Positions 37,662 through 46,596 of a stretch of DNA of 64,000 bases are shown piece by piece (position 1 is the stretch's first letter; each line of letters starts with the position of its first letter). The translations under genes were made by a program, and so were the position numbers. This DNA comes from Loktanella fryxellensis. GTDB taxonomy: Bacteria > Pseudomonadota > Alphaproteobacteria > Rhodobacterales > Rhodobacteraceae. The stretch is taken from positions 62,001-126,000 of the forward strand of contig NZ_FOCI01000005.1 of the NCBI RefSeq assembly GCF_900110065.1. Direction: 5' to 3'. The notes below the pieces were generated by a model. It did no database searches and was not told the DNA's origin. It saw nothing but the letters and a program-made list of their open reading frames with translations.

Positions 37662-38945
37662 TCAGTCGATATGTTTGCGCAGCCGCTGCACCATGGCCCA
37701 GACGGCCAGCAGCACCAGCGGCGTCACGATGGCCGCCAGCGTCGTCTTGCTGATGCCCAGCTGGAATTCCAGCGGCCCCAGCACATACATCGCCAGACTG
37801 ACGGCATAATAGGTGATGGCGACCGTCGACAGCCCCTCGACCGTGCGCTGCAGGCGCAGTTGCGTGTCCGACCGCTTGTCCATGCTGGCCAGCAGGTCGC
37901 GGTTCTGCGCGCTGCGTTCCACGTCGACCCGCGTCCGCAGCAGATCGCCGGCCCGCAAAGCGCGGTCGCTCATCGCCTTCAAACGCGCCTCTGTCGATTT
38001 CACGGTGCGCATCGCGGGATCGTAGCGGCGCATCATGAACTCGCCGAAGGTCTGACGCCCTTCGAAGCGTTCCTCGCGCAGCACATCCACGCGCTGGTTC
38101 ACGATCGTCTCGTAGGCCCCGGTCGCGCCGAACCGGAACGAGGATTGCGCGATGATGTTTTCCAGTTCCGCCGACACGGTCAGCAGGGAATGCAGCATTT
38201 CGGCGGGTTCAGCCACGACACCGCACATCTCCGACAGCAGTGCCGTCAGGCGCTTGTCGATCGACCCCATCTCGGGGCCGAGATCGCGCGCGCGGCTGAG
38301 GCCCAGCATCGACATCGCCTTGTAGGTCTCGATCTCGCACAGGCGCTGCACGACGCGGCCCGTGCGACGCTCGCCCGCCTCCGGGCGGGCAAAGACGGCA
38401 AAGCGCATGTGACCCCGCGGATCGATGCGGAAATCGGAGGCGATGATCAGCTGGTCGTCCAGCACGCGGCTGATCGCAAGGCTTTCCGGCACGAACCATT
38501 CGTCCACCTTGTCGGCGATCGCGGCCTCGTCCGTGGTCAGCAGCTCCATACGGATCAGGGCTGACGTGATGCAGACCCCGGGGGCCGCCCGCAGCCAGTC
38601 GTCGGGAAAGATGCCGAAGGTCGCGGCTTCAAAGGGACGCTCCGCATTGCCGGGGCCGAAGATCGTATAGGTGACGAACTCCGTATGGCTTTCCCATTTC
38701 AGCAGGTGCCGCCCGATCTGGCCCGAATAATGCGTGGCCCCCGGCTGCGGATGCTGCACGCCGAACCGGTCCAGCAGGGCAATCAGATGTGCCCGGTCCG
38801 CATCGCGGTCGCGGCCTGCGGCGTTCTGCGCGGGCTTGATCGCCAGATAGGCAGCCCGCGCCGGGGCCTGCACCGCCGGAAAGGGCCGCGCATGCAGTTC
38901 GTTCGCCATGGCATAGCGCAAGGGGTGGTCTGGAATGACGGACAT
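37662..38945 (-). CDS. DUF3422 family membrane protein
   Basis: 427-aa protein of the DUF3422 family: long soluble N-terminal part beginning HPLRYAMANELHARPFP, with ESHTEFVTYTIF, helical coiled region (AELENIIAQSSFRFGATGAYETIV, RTVKSTEARLKAMSDRALRAGDLL), and two C-terminal membrane helices (about residues 370-390 and 400-420). Topology suggests an inner-membrane protein with its large domain in the cytoplasm. Function unknown. Convergent with dppC. Confidence 0.85.
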   Translation of the reverse strand: MSVIPDHPLRYAMANELHARPFPAVQAPARAAYLAIKPAQNAAGRDRDADRAHLIALLDRFGVQHPQPGATHYSGQIGRHLLKWESHTEFVTYTIFGPGNAERPFEAATFGIFPDDWLRAAPGVCITSALIRMELLTTDEAAIADKVDEWFVPESLAISRVLDDQLIIASDFRIDPRGHMRFAVFARPEAGERRTGRVVQRLCEIETYKAMSMLGLSRARDLGPEMGSIDKRLTALLSEMCGVVAEPAEMLHSLLTVSAELENIIAQSSFRFGATGAYETIVNQRVDVLREERFEGRQTFGEFMMRRYDPAMRTVKSTEARLKAMSDRALRAGDLLRTRVDVERSAQNRDLLASMDKRSDTQLRLQRTVEGLSTVAITYYAVSLAMYVLGPLEFQLGISKTTLAAIVTPLVLLAVWAMVQRLRKHID

Positions 38946-39034
38946 GGGTGCTGTGATCTTTCGCGGTTGTCACGCCCACCCTAGCGGGCAATCCCGCGCG
39001 ATACAGCGAAAACATCAATGTTTGGAAACGCTTA

Positions 39035-39063
39035 GCGGCGCACGATTGCATACCGTGCGCCGC
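39035..39063 (-). terminator. Terminator-like hairpin after ornithine decarboxylase
   Basis: Perfect 10-bp arms GCGGCGCACG/CGTGCGCCGC around a 9-nt loop, about 30 nt downstream of the decarboxylase stop, followed on the minus strand by TAAGCGTTTCC. A weak U-rich tail supports termination. Confidence 0.65.
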
Positions 39064-39093
39064 CAGACTGTTCTGCCGCAATGCGGAAAAGCG

Positions 39094-40263
39094 TTAGATC
39101 ACAACGACATCCAGCGGGGGAAAGCCGTTGAAGCAGACCGACGAATAGGTCGAGGTATAGGCCCCGGTGTTGCGGATCAGCACCCGGTCGCCGGACTTCA
39201 GCGTCAGCGGCAGGTTCATCGGGCGCTTTTCATACAGCACGTCCGCTGAATCGCACGACGGTCCGGCCATGATGCACGGGCCGGTGGCGTCACCGTCACG
39301 CTCCGTCTCGAACTGATAGCGAATCGCCTCGCCTTCGGTTTCCGCGAGGCCAGAGAAGCGGCCGATCGACAGATAGACCCAGCGGTGCACGTCGCGGTCG
39401 GACTTGCGGCTGACCAGCATCACCTCGCAGGCGATCACGCCAGCTTCGGCGACCATGCCGCGACCGGGTTCCGCCATGATGCGGGGGATGTGGCCGAACT
39501 TTTCCGTCACCAGCGCGATCACGCGGGCGGCGTAGTCGGTCGGCGTGTCGATCGCCTCGCCATAAAAGGCCGGGAAACCGCCGCCGATGTTCAGCAGGGT
39601 CAGCTCGTGTCCCGCGGCCTTGGCCGCTTTCCAGATCTCGGACATCTGATCCAGCGTCGGCGCCCACATCTCGGCCCGGCGGGTCTGCGATCCGACGTGG
39701 AACGAAAAACCGACCGGGGTCAGGCCGACGGACTTCGCGTAATCGAGCAGGTGCAGCGCCACGCCCGCGTCGCAACCGAACTTGCGCGTCAGCGGCCAGT
39801 CGGCCTCGGACGTCTCGACGATCAGGCGGATATACACGTCCGCACCGGGCGCATGCTCGGCGATCTTGTCCAGCTCTTCTTCCGCGTCGGCGGCGAACAG
39901 GGTGATGCCGTGGGCATGCGCCCAGGCGATATCGGACGCCCGCTTGATCGTGTTGCCGTAAGAGATGGTGTCGGGAAGCGCACCGGCGGCCATGCACATC
40001 TCGATCTCGCCGCGGCTGGCGGCATCGAAATGGCCGCCCAGCTGCACCAGACGCTCCAGCACCGGCTTGGCCGGGTTCGCCTTCACGGCATAGTGGATGT
40101 CGGCGTGGCCCAGCCCCGCCTTCAGCGCGTTGTACTGCACCTCGACCCGGTCGCAGTCGATGACAAGCGTCGGCTTGTCGAACTCGCGCCCGGCGACATA
40201 CGCATCCAGTTTCGGTGTGGCGACACGGACATGCGCCTGCGCGCCAGCATTCATTGCATTCAT
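39094..40263 (-). CDS. Ornithine/lysine decarboxylase, eukaryotic-type fold
   Basis: 389-aa PLP enzyme making putrescine (or cadaverine). Alanine-racemase-like barrel with PLP lysine in IHYAVKANPA, then GFSFHVGSQTRR, LLNIGGGFPAF, EPGRGMVAEAG, and the C-terminal catalytic segment GPSCDSADVLYE (Cys-Asp pair of ODC), ending TSVCFNGFP-like TYSSVCFNGFPPLDV. Start at 40263 is chosen because GGAG lies 6 nt upstream; upstream TTG/ATG codons overlap that site. Preceded by a structured leader; in alphaproteobacteria this gene is a known speF-RNA-controlled type. Whether lysine is also a substrate cannot be seen. Confidence 0.92.
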   Translation of the reverse strand: MNAMNAGAQAHVRVATPKLDAYVAGREFDKPTLVIDCDRVEVQYNALKAGLGHADIHYAVKANPAKPVLERLVQLGGHFDAASRGEIEMCMAAGALPDTISYGNTIKRASDIAWAHAHGITLFAADAEEELDKIAEHAPGADVYIRLIVETSEADWPLTRKFGCDAGVALHLLDYAKSVGLTPVGFSFHVGSQTRRAEMWAPTLDQMSEIWKAAKAAGHELTLLNIGGGFPAFYGEAIDTPTDYAARVIALVTEKFGHIPRIMAEPGRGMVAEAGVIACEVMLVSRKSDRDVHRWVYLSIGRFSGLAETEGEAIRYQFETERDGDATGPCIMAGPSCDSADVLYEKRPMNLPLTLKSGDRVLIRNTGAYTSTYSSVCFNGFPPLDVVVI

Positions 40264-40370
40264 GGTCATCTCCAAAAGACTCGGCCATTGAAGGGGATCA
40301 ACCCGCTCCGAGACCGCTCAGTTCCAAGGGAGACGTTACCGTCGCTGCATGACATATGCATGGTGCAGGC
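40264..40370 (-). ncRNA. Structured leader of ornithine decarboxylase (candidate speF RNA)
   Basis: On the minus strand, in order towards the gene: stem with TGCAT/ATGCA arms (40346-40360), a hairpin GACG-4 nt-CGTC (40332-40343), a TCTCCCTTGGAAC stretch, and a stem CTCGG...CCGAG (40280-40312) enclosing GGG-ATC-CCC-like pairing, just before the GGAG site. speF RNAs are reported upstream of ornithine decarboxylase genes in alphaproteobacteria; identity with that family is from gene context and structure, not a covariance search. A 31-codon reading frame also fits in this leader. Confidence 0.5.
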
Positions 40371-40488
40371 CAGAGGCGCGTGCGTTGGCGTCTATGCAGC
40401 CGCATGTGAGGCCAAACGCCCCCCCGATCAAGCGATTTTTCCCACGCCGCCCATATATTTTGCGCATCCTCGCCCGTGGGGGTAGGAC

Positions 40489-41037
40489 ATGGGCATGACC
40501 CGCCTCATCCTGTTCAACAAACCATTCGACGTGCTGTCGCAATTCACCGATGCGCGCAGCCCGACACCCCGTGCCACGCTGTCGAATTTCTTATCTGTGC
40601 CAAGGGTTTACCCCGCAGGACGCCTCGACCGCGACAGCGAGGGGCTTCTGTTGCTGACCGACGACGGCGCCCTGCAGGCGCGCATCAGCAACCCCGCGTT
40701 CAAGGCGCGCAAGACCTATCTCGTGCAGGTGGAAGGCACCCCCGACGACGACGCCCTGATGGCCCTGCGGCGCGGCGTGACCCTGAACGACGGCCCCACC
40801 CGCCCCGCTCAGGTGGCCCGCATCGACGCCCCCGCCGTCTGGCCCCGCACGCCGCCCGTCCGGTTCCGCAAATCGGTTCCGGACACCTGGGTCGAGCTGA
40901 CGATCACCGAGGGGCGCAACCGTCAGGTCCGCCGCATGACCGCGCATGTCGGCCACCCTACCCTGCGCCTGATCCGCTGGCGCATCGGCGACTGGACGCT
41001 GGACGATCTCGCACCGGGACAATGGCGCTACGCCTGA
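40489..41037 (+). CDS. rluE: Pseudouridine synthase, RluE-like
   Basis: 182-aa RsuA-family pseudouridine synthase lacking the S4 domain, as RluE. Catalytic motif [18 protein letters not shown] (Asp in the GRLD motif), KTYLVQVEG, and the C-terminal [23 protein letters not shown]. RluE modifies 23S rRNA near position 2457 in E. coli; by size and domain content this is the likely role. Start may be 40489 or the ATG two codons later. Confidence 0.87.
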   Translation: MGMTRLILFNKPFDVLSQFTDARSPTPRATLSNFLSVPRVYPAGRLDRDSEGLLLLTDDGALQARISNPAFKARKTYLVQVEGTPDDDALMALRRGVTLNDGPTRPAQVARIDAPAVWPRTPPVRFRKSVPDTWVELTITEGRNRQVRRMTAHVGHPTLRLIRWRIGDWTLDDLAPGQWRYA

Positions 41038-41079
41038 TCGCACAGGACACCGCCTGCCCCCGAACCCGACCTGTCCCGT

Positions 41080-41160
41080 CCCCTTCTTCTGGTCGAAAAT
41101 ATCCCGGGGGTCGCTTGCTGATCCGCCACTAGTCCAAGGACCAGCCGGCGACGGCAGCGC
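41080..41160 (-). repeat. Dispersed 3'-end element, long form, copy D
   Basis: Reverse complement matches 23404-23484 over about 80 nt, including the CTGGTCC-2 nt-GGACTAG short hairpin (one arm base changed to a G-U pair) and the terminal box CCGGGATATTTTCGACCAG then AAGAA. It lies downstream of pntB on the pntB strand, beyond the pntB terminator. Copies differ at several positions, so this is an old, not recent, repeat. Confidence 0.8.
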
Positions 41161-41180
41161 CCCAGGACCTTGCGCCACGC

Positions 41181-41208
41181 AAAACGCCGGCCCCTCTCAG
41201 GACCGGCG
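41181..41208 (-). terminator. Intrinsic terminator of pntAB
   Basis: Minus strand: 9-bp stem CGCCGGTCC / GGGCCGGCG (one G-U), 6-nt loop, followed by TTTT. It is 25 nt after the pntB stop and has the classical stem plus U-tract shape. Confidence 0.8.
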
Positions 41209-41233
41209 CTCCACCACTTCAAGACAATGACCC

Positions 41234-42751
41234 TCAGTCGATCTTCGGCAGCAGCGCCTCGAGCGAGGATTTCGCGTCGCCGTAGAACATCCGCGTGTTG
41301 TCCTTGTAGAACAGCGGGTTCTCGATACCGGAATAGCCCGTGCCCTGCCCGCGCTTGCTGACGAACACCTGCTTGGCCTTCCACACCTCCAGCACCGGCA
41401 TCCCGGCTATGGGGCTGTTGGGATCGTCCTGGGCTGCGGGATTCACGATGTCGTTCGACCCGATCACGATGGCCACGTCGGTGCTGGGGAAGTCCTCGTT
41501 GATCTCGTCCATCTCCAGCACGATGTCGTAGGGGACCTTGGCCTCGGCCAGCAGCACGTTCATGTGCCCCGGCAGACGCCCCGCGACCGGGTGGATGGCG
41601 AACCGCACGGTCTTGCCCTGTGCCCGCAGCTTGGCCACAAGCTGGCTGACCGCCTGCTGCGCCTGCGCCACGGCCATGCCATAGCCGGGGATGATGATCA
41701 CTGTATCAGCCTCGTTCAGCGCGGTTGCCACACCGTCCGCGTCGATGGCGATCTGTTCGCCCTCGACCTCCATCGCGGGGCCGGTGGTGCCACCGAAGCC
41801 GCCAAGGATCACCGACACAAAGCTGCGGTTCATCGCCTTGCACATGATATAGGACAGGATCGCGCCCGATGATCCGACCAGCGCCCCCGTCACGATCAGC
41901 AGATCGTTGCCAAGGGTGAAGCCGATCGCCGCCGCCGCCCAGCCGGAGTAGCTGTTCAGCATCGACACGACCACGGGCATGTCCGCGCCGCCGATCCCCA
42001 TGATCAGGTGCCAGCCGATGAAACCCGCGATCAGCGTGACCAGCACCATCGTCCAGATGCCCGCCCCTTGGGCGAACATGATGCCGAGGATCAGCGACAC
42101 GACCAGCGCCGCCGCATTCAGGTAGTGACCCGAGATGTAGGGGATCGCGTTCTCGTCGTTGGGCAGCATCAGCTTCTTCGGCTTGCCGTCGACGCGACCC
42201 GCCAGCTTGCCGAACGCCACGATGGATCCGGTAAACGTCACCGCACCGATGAAGATGCCGAGGAACACCTCGACCTTCAGGATGGCGATTTCCACCGCAT
42301 CCTTGTGCCACAGCTGTTCGCCGAACCCGGTCAGCCGCGCAGTCAGCGGAATGGCGATGGTGTGGCCGTCCGCGATGGCGGGCACGCCCGCCGCCGCCGC
42401 CTGCATCGTCTGGATGGAGCTGAGCATGATGTCGGCGTTCAGCCCGATGAACACCGCCGCCAGACCGACGAAGCTGTGCAGCGCCGCGACCAGTTGCGGC
42501 ATTTCCGTCATCTGGACCTTGCCCGCGACGTAGTAGCCAGCGAACCCGCCCGCCGCGATGGCGATCAGGATCAGGAAGATGTTGTAGACGCCGGGGCCAA
42601 AGACCGTCGCCGCCACCGCCAGCCCCATGCCGACCATGCCGTACCAGACCGCGCGTTTCGCGCTTTCCTGATTGTTCAGACCGCCGAGGGCGAGGATGAA
42701 CAGGACCGCCGAACAGATGTAGGCTGCCGACGTGATACCGATTGAAAACAT
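41234..42751 (-). CDS. pntB: NAD(P) transhydrogenase subunit beta
   Basis: 505-aa PntB: N-terminal membrane part with about eight or nine helices ([15 protein letters not shown] loop; [15 protein letters not shown] conserved helix), then the NADP-binding domain III starting around [15 protein letters not shown], with [20 protein letters not shown] and [20 protein letters not shown], diagnostic for this subunit. Energy-linked transhydrogenase uses the proton gradient to reduce NADP+ with NADH. Follows pntA by 10 nt. Confidence 0.96.
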   Translation of the reverse strand: MFSIGITSAAYICSAVLFILALGGLNNQESAKRAVWYGMVGMGLAVAATVFGPGVYNIFLILIAIAAGGFAGYYVAGKVQMTEMPQLVAALHSFVGLAAVFIGLNADIMLSSIQTMQAAAAGVPAIADGHTIAIPLTARLTGFGEQLWHKDAVEIAILKVEVFLGIFIGAVTFTGSIVAFGKLAGRVDGKPKKLMLPNDENAIPYISGHYLNAAALVVSLILGIMFAQGAGIWTMVLVTLIAGFIGWHLIMGIGGADMPVVVSMLNSYSGWAAAAIGFTLGNDLLIVTGALVGSSGAILSYIMCKAMNRSFVSVILGGFGGTTGPAMEVEGEQIAIDADGVATALNEADTVIIIPGYGMAVAQAQQAVSQLVAKLRAQGKTVRFAIHPVAGRLPGHMNVLLAEAKVPYDIVLEMDEINEDFPSTDVAIVIGSNDIVNPAAQDDPNSPIAGMPVLEVWKAKQVFVSKRGQGTGYSGIENPLFYKDNTRMFYGDAKSSLEALLPKID

Positions 42752-42761
42752 CTGGTCCTCC

Positions 42762-44333
42762 TCAGGACTTCTGGAACATGGCGAGCATGCGCCGCGTGAC
42801 GAGGAACCCGCCGACGATGTTGATGGAGGCGATCAGCACCCCGATGAAGCTGAGCAACACGACCAGCCAGCTGTCCGCGCCGATCTGCAGCAGCGCGCCC
42901 AGGATCACGATGCCGGAAATGGCGTTTGTGATCGCCATCAGCGGCGTGTGCAGGCTGTGCGCGACGCCCCAGATCACCTGGAAGCCGATGAAGCAGGCCA
43001 GCACGAAGACGATGAAGTGCGACATGAAGCTGGCGGGCGCATAGGCGCCGACCAGCGCCAGCAGCACGCCACCGGCGACCAGCAGCGTGACCTGAGACTT
43101 GGTCTGCGCCTTGAAGCTGGTGATTTCGGCGGCCCGCTTCTCCTCGGCGGTCAGCGCCTTGGGCTGTTCGCGCTTGGGGGCGGCGGCGATGGCCGCGATC
43201 TTGGGCTTGGGCGGCGGGAACGTGACCTCTCCGGCATGGCTGGCCGTGGCCCCCCGGATCACGTCGTCGTCCATGTTGTGGGCGACGACACCGTCCTTGG
43301 CGGGCGTCAGATCGGCCACCATATGCCGCACGTTGGTGGAGTAGAGAAGCGAGGCCTGCGTCGCCATCAGGCTGGGGAAGTCGGTGTAACCCACGATGGT
43401 CACGCCGTTGTCGGTGACGATCTTCTCGTCCTTCACCGTCAGCTTGCAGTTGCCGCCACGCTCGGCGGCCAAGTCGATGATGACCGAACCGGGCTTCATC
43501 GCGGCGACCATGTCGGCGGTCCACAGCTCCGGCGCGTCGCGTCCGGGGATCAGCGCCGTGGTGATGACGATGTCCATGTCGGGCGCGATTTCACGGAACT
43601 TGGCCAGCTGCGCCGCCGCGAACTCGGGGCTCGACACGGCGGCATAGCCGCCGGTGGACGATCCGTCCTGCTTCTCCTCGAAGTCGAGGAAGACGAACTG
43701 CGCACCCATCGACTCGACCTGCTCGGCCACCTCGGCCCGCACGTCGAAAGCATAGGTGATCGCGCCGAGGCTCGTCGCCGTGCCGATGGCGGCCAGACCA
43801 GCCACGCCCGCGCCGATCACCAGCACCTTTGCGGGCGGCACCTTGCCCGCCGCCGTCACCTGCCCGGTAAAGAAGCGGCCAAAGTTGTTGCCCGCCTCGA
43901 TCACCGCGCGGTAGCCCGCGATGTTGGCCATCGATGACAGGGCGTCCATCTTTTGCGCGCGCGAAATGCGCGGCACCATGTCCATGGCGATGACCGTGGT
44001 ACCCTGCGCATTGGCGGCCGCCAGCAGGTCGGCGTTCTGACCGGGATAGAAGAACGAGATCAGCGTCTGGCCCTGCCGCAGCAGCGGCACCTCGGCATCC
44101 GACGGCTGGCGGACCTTGGCCACGATGTCGGCCTGCGCGTAAAGCGCCGCCGCATCACCCACCACGGTGACACCGGCGGCGCGATACGCGTCGTCGGTGA
44201 ATCCGGCCTTCTGGCCCGCGCCCGCCTCGATCAGGCACTCATGCCCCAGCTTTTGCAGATCCTTGGCCGAGGCGGGTGTCATCGCGACCCGTGCCTCGCC
44301 CTCGTACGTCTCCTTCGGTGCGCCGATCTTCAA
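42762..44333 (-). CDS. pntA: NAD(P) transhydrogenase subunit alpha (fused)
   Basis: 523-aa PntA with NAD-binding domain I ([19 protein letters not shown]; alanine-dehydrogenase-like; [36 protein letters not shown]) fused to the C-terminal three- to four-helix membrane segment ([21 protein letters not shown] onward), so the PntAA and PntAB parts are one protein as in E. coli. A TTG start at 44333 is proposed: GGGGGA lies 6 nt upstream and it gives the family N-terminus; no ATG is nearby. 194 nt divergent gap to the SDR gene. Confidence 0.93.
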   Translation of the reverse strand: MKIGAPKETYEGEARVAMTPASAKDLQKLGHECLIEAGAGQKAGFTDDAYRAAGVTVVGDAAALYAQADIVAKVRQPSDAEVPLLRQGQTLISFFYPGQNADLLAAANAQGTTVIAMDMVPRISRAQKMDALSSMANIAGYRAVIEAGNNFGRFFTGQVTAAGKVPPAKVLVIGAGVAGLAAIGTATSLGAITYAFDVRAEVAEQVESMGAQFVFLDFEEKQDGSSTGGYAAVSSPEFAAAQLAKFREIAPDMDIVITTALIPGRDAPELWTADMVAAMKPGSVIIDLAAERGGNCKLTVKDEKIVTDNGVTIVGYTDFPSLMATQASLLYSTNVRHMVADLTPAKDGVVAHNMDDDVIRGATASHAGEVTFPPPKPKIAAIAAAPKREQPKALTAEEKRAAEITSFKAQTKSQVTLLVAGGVLLALVGAYAPASFMSHFIVFVLACFIGFQVIWGVAHSLHTPLMAITNAISGIVILGALLQIGADSWLVVLLSFIGVLIASINIVGGFLVTRRMLAMFQKS

Positions 44334-44527
44334 CTGGCTTCCCCCTGATTGATGTCCCACACCGCCGGGGCGGTTTCGGCGCAACATTATTTCCTGTCAC
44401 GGGGGTTGCAAGGCCATTCCTGTCTGAGGCACGTGGCCCGTGGCATTTAGGGTGCGACCGCCCGCACCCGCCGCCCCTTGCGCCGCCGCCCTGCCCCGCT
44501 AGCATCGGCGCAAAGCGGAGGATCACC

Positions 44528-45289
44528 ATGGAACACACCGGCAAACACGCCCTCGTCACCGGGGGCGGCAGCGGCATCGGCCGTGCCATCGCCCTTGCCC
44601 TTGCGGCACAGGGCGCCACCATCACGATCACCGGACGCCGCGCCGAGATGCTGGAGGAGGTGGCAGGCCTCAGCGACCGCATCCATCCAGCGGTGATGGA
44701 CGTGACCGACGAGGCGGCGGTGCGCGACGGGATCGCTACTGCGGCAGACCGCCACGGCCCCGTCGCCCTCTGCATCGCCAATGCGGGTATCGCGACAGGC
44801 GGGCCGTTCCTGTCCGAATCGCTGGACGGCTGGCGACGGACCATGGCCACGAACCTCGACGGCGTGTTCCTGACGTTTCAGGCGGCGCTGCAGACCCTGC
44901 CCCAGGATGCGGCTGGCCGCTATATCGTCGTCAGTTCCATCGCCGGTGTGCGCGGGCTGAAGAACGCGATCCCCTACACCGTCACGAAACACGGCGTCAT
45001 CGGTCTGATCCGCGGGCTGAGCGAGGAATTTTTGCGCAAGCGGCCCGTCACGTTCAACGCCCTGTGCCCCGGTTACGTGGACACCGACATCGTGCACAGC
45101 CAGCTGCCCGGCCTGATGCGCCGCTTCGACGTGGACCGCGCCGGGGCCGAGGCGATCGTGGCCAAGGGCAACCGGCACAAGCAGCTGCTGGAGGTGGACG
45201 AGACGACCGCCGCCGCCCTGTGGCTGTGCTCCGACGCCGCGCGCAGCGTGAACGGCCAGACCATCCAGATCGCCGGCGGGCAGGTCTGA
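44528..45289 (+). CDS. Short-chain dehydrogenase/reductase
   Basis: 253-aa classical SDR: TGGGSGIGRAIALAL nucleotide-binding motif, IANAG, catalytic Ser in VVSSIAG and YTVTK (Tyr-x3-Lys), C-terminal VNGQTIQIAGGQV. The glycine motif and basic residue (TGRRAE) after the second strand suggest NADP(H). Substrate unknown. GGAGG site 6-7 nt upstream supports the ATG at 44528. Followed by kynureninase after 23 nt, same strand, probably an operon. Confidence 0.85.
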   Translation: MEHTGKHALVTGGGSGIGRAIALALAAQGATITITGRRAEMLEEVAGLSDRIHPAVMDVTDEAAVRDGIATAADRHGPVALCIANAGIATGGPFLSESLDGWRRTMATNLDGVFLTFQAALQTLPQDAAGRYIVVSSIAGVRGLKNAIPYTVTKHGVIGLIRGLSEEFLRKRPVTFNALCPGYVDTDIVHSQLPGLMRRFDVDRAGAEAIVAKGNRHKQLLEVDETTAAALWLCSDAARSVNGQTIQIAGGQV

Positions 45290-45312
45290 CCCCCTCTTTT
45301 GAAAGCAACACG

Positions 45313-46503
45313 ATGACCGATTTCGCAGCGACCAAGGCCCTGTTCCACCTGCCCGACGGGATGATCTACCTCGACGGCAACAGCCTCGGGCCGCTCCCGT
45401 TGGCGACTCCCGCCCGCGTGGCACAGGCGGTGCAGGACGAATGGGGCGACATGCTGATCACCGGCTGGAACAAGGCGGGCTGGATGGCGCAGCCGATGGC
45501 GCTGGGCGACCGCATCGGGCGGCTGATCGGGGCGGAGGCGGGCCATGTCACGCTGGGCGACACCCTGTCGGTCAAGGTCTATCAGGCACTGGCGGCGGCA
45601 CTGGCCATGACGGACCGCACAGTGATCCTGTCGGACAGCGGCAACTTCCCCTCCGACCTCTACATCGCGGAAGGGTTGATCCGCGCCTTTGGCCGCGGGC
45701 TGGAACTGCGCGTGGTGGACCCCGAGGATGTAGCCGCCCACATCGACGGATCGGTGGCGGTGCTGATGCTGACGCAGGTGGATTACCGCACGGGGCGGCT
45801 GCACGACATGGCCGCGTTGACGGCGCAGGCGCAAGCGGCGGGGGTGCTGACGGTCTGGGATCTGGCGCATTCCGCCGGGGCGCTGCCCGTCGATCTCGCG
45901 GGCTGCGGCGCGGATTTCGCGGTGGGCTGCACGTACAAATACCTCAACGGCGGACCCGGCGCGCCTGCGTTCATCTATGTCGCCCCGCGCCACGCGGCGA
46001 CGGCGGACCCCGCGCTGCAAGGATGGCTCGGACACGATGCACCTTTCGCGTTCGAACAGGGCTACCGCCCCGGTGCGGGCGTGGCGCGGATGCGGGTCGG
46101 CACGCCGCCGGTGATCCAGATGGCGGCGCTGGATGCGTCATTGGCAATCTGGGACAAGGTGGACATGGACGCCCTGCGCACAACCTCGATCCGTCTGTCG
46201 CAGCGGTTCATCGCGGGGGTCGAGGCCGCTTGCCCGGACCTGACGCTGGCCAGCCCGCGCGACCCCCACGCGCGGGGCAGTCAGGTGTCGTTCCGCCACC
46301 CGCAGGGCTATGCCGCGATGCAGGCCTGCATCGCCCACGGCGTCGTGGGCGACTTCCGTGCGCCGGACATCATGCGCTTCGGCTTTACCCCGCTGTTCAT
46401 CGACGCGGGCGACGTGGACGCCGCCGTGGCGGTGATCGCCCGGGTCATGGGCGAGCGGCTGTGGGATGCGCCCCGGTTCATGGAACGCGCCGCCGTGACC
46501 TGA
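45313..46503 (+). CDS. kynU: Kynureninase
   Basis: 396-aa PLP enzyme converting kynurenine to anthranilate and alanine. Motifs: YLDGNSLGPLPLATPARVAQ, LSDSGNFPSDLYIAEGL, TQVDYRTGRLHDM, WDLAHSAGALPVDL, PLP-lysine in GCTYKYLNGGPGAPAF, and C-terminal GDFRAPDIMRFGFTPLF. Length is typical. No tryptophan dioxygenase or formamidase is in the window; the SDR upstream has no known role in this pathway. Confidence 0.93.
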   Translation: MTDFAATKALFHLPDGMIYLDGNSLGPLPLATPARVAQAVQDEWGDMLITGWNKAGWMAQPMALGDRIGRLIGAEAGHVTLGDTLSVKVYQALAAALAMTDRTVILSDSGNFPSDLYIAEGLIRAFGRGLELRVVDPEDVAAHIDGSVAVLMLTQVDYRTGRLHDMAALTAQAQAAGVLTVWDLAHSAGALPVDLAGCGADFAVGCTYKYLNGGPGAPAFIYVAPRHAATADPALQGWLGHDAPFAFEQGYRPGAGVARMRVGTPPVIQMAALDASLAIWDKVDMDALRTTSIRLSQRFIAGVEAACPDLTLASPRDPHARGSQVSFRHPQGYAAMQACIAHGVVGDFRAPDIMRFGFTPLFIDAGDVDAAVAVIARVMGERLWDAPRFMERAAVT

Positions 46504-46596
46504 CGGGCTGTCGCTCGGGCTGACCACCCGCCGGATGACCCGTTTTGGTCGGCCCGTCAGGTCGGTTTGACGGGGCGGACCGCAAGTCCAGCCCCC

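Noticed and set aside
40420-40440. TTGAT-like half site (possible FNR box) upstream of ornithine decarboxylase
   Set aside because: Only one half matches; the second half of the palindrome is absent.
46501-46559. TGACGGGC/GCCCGTCA inverted repeat between kynureninase and the flavoprotein
   Set aside because: Arms are 8 bp but separated by over 40 nt, too far for a convincing terminator or operator.
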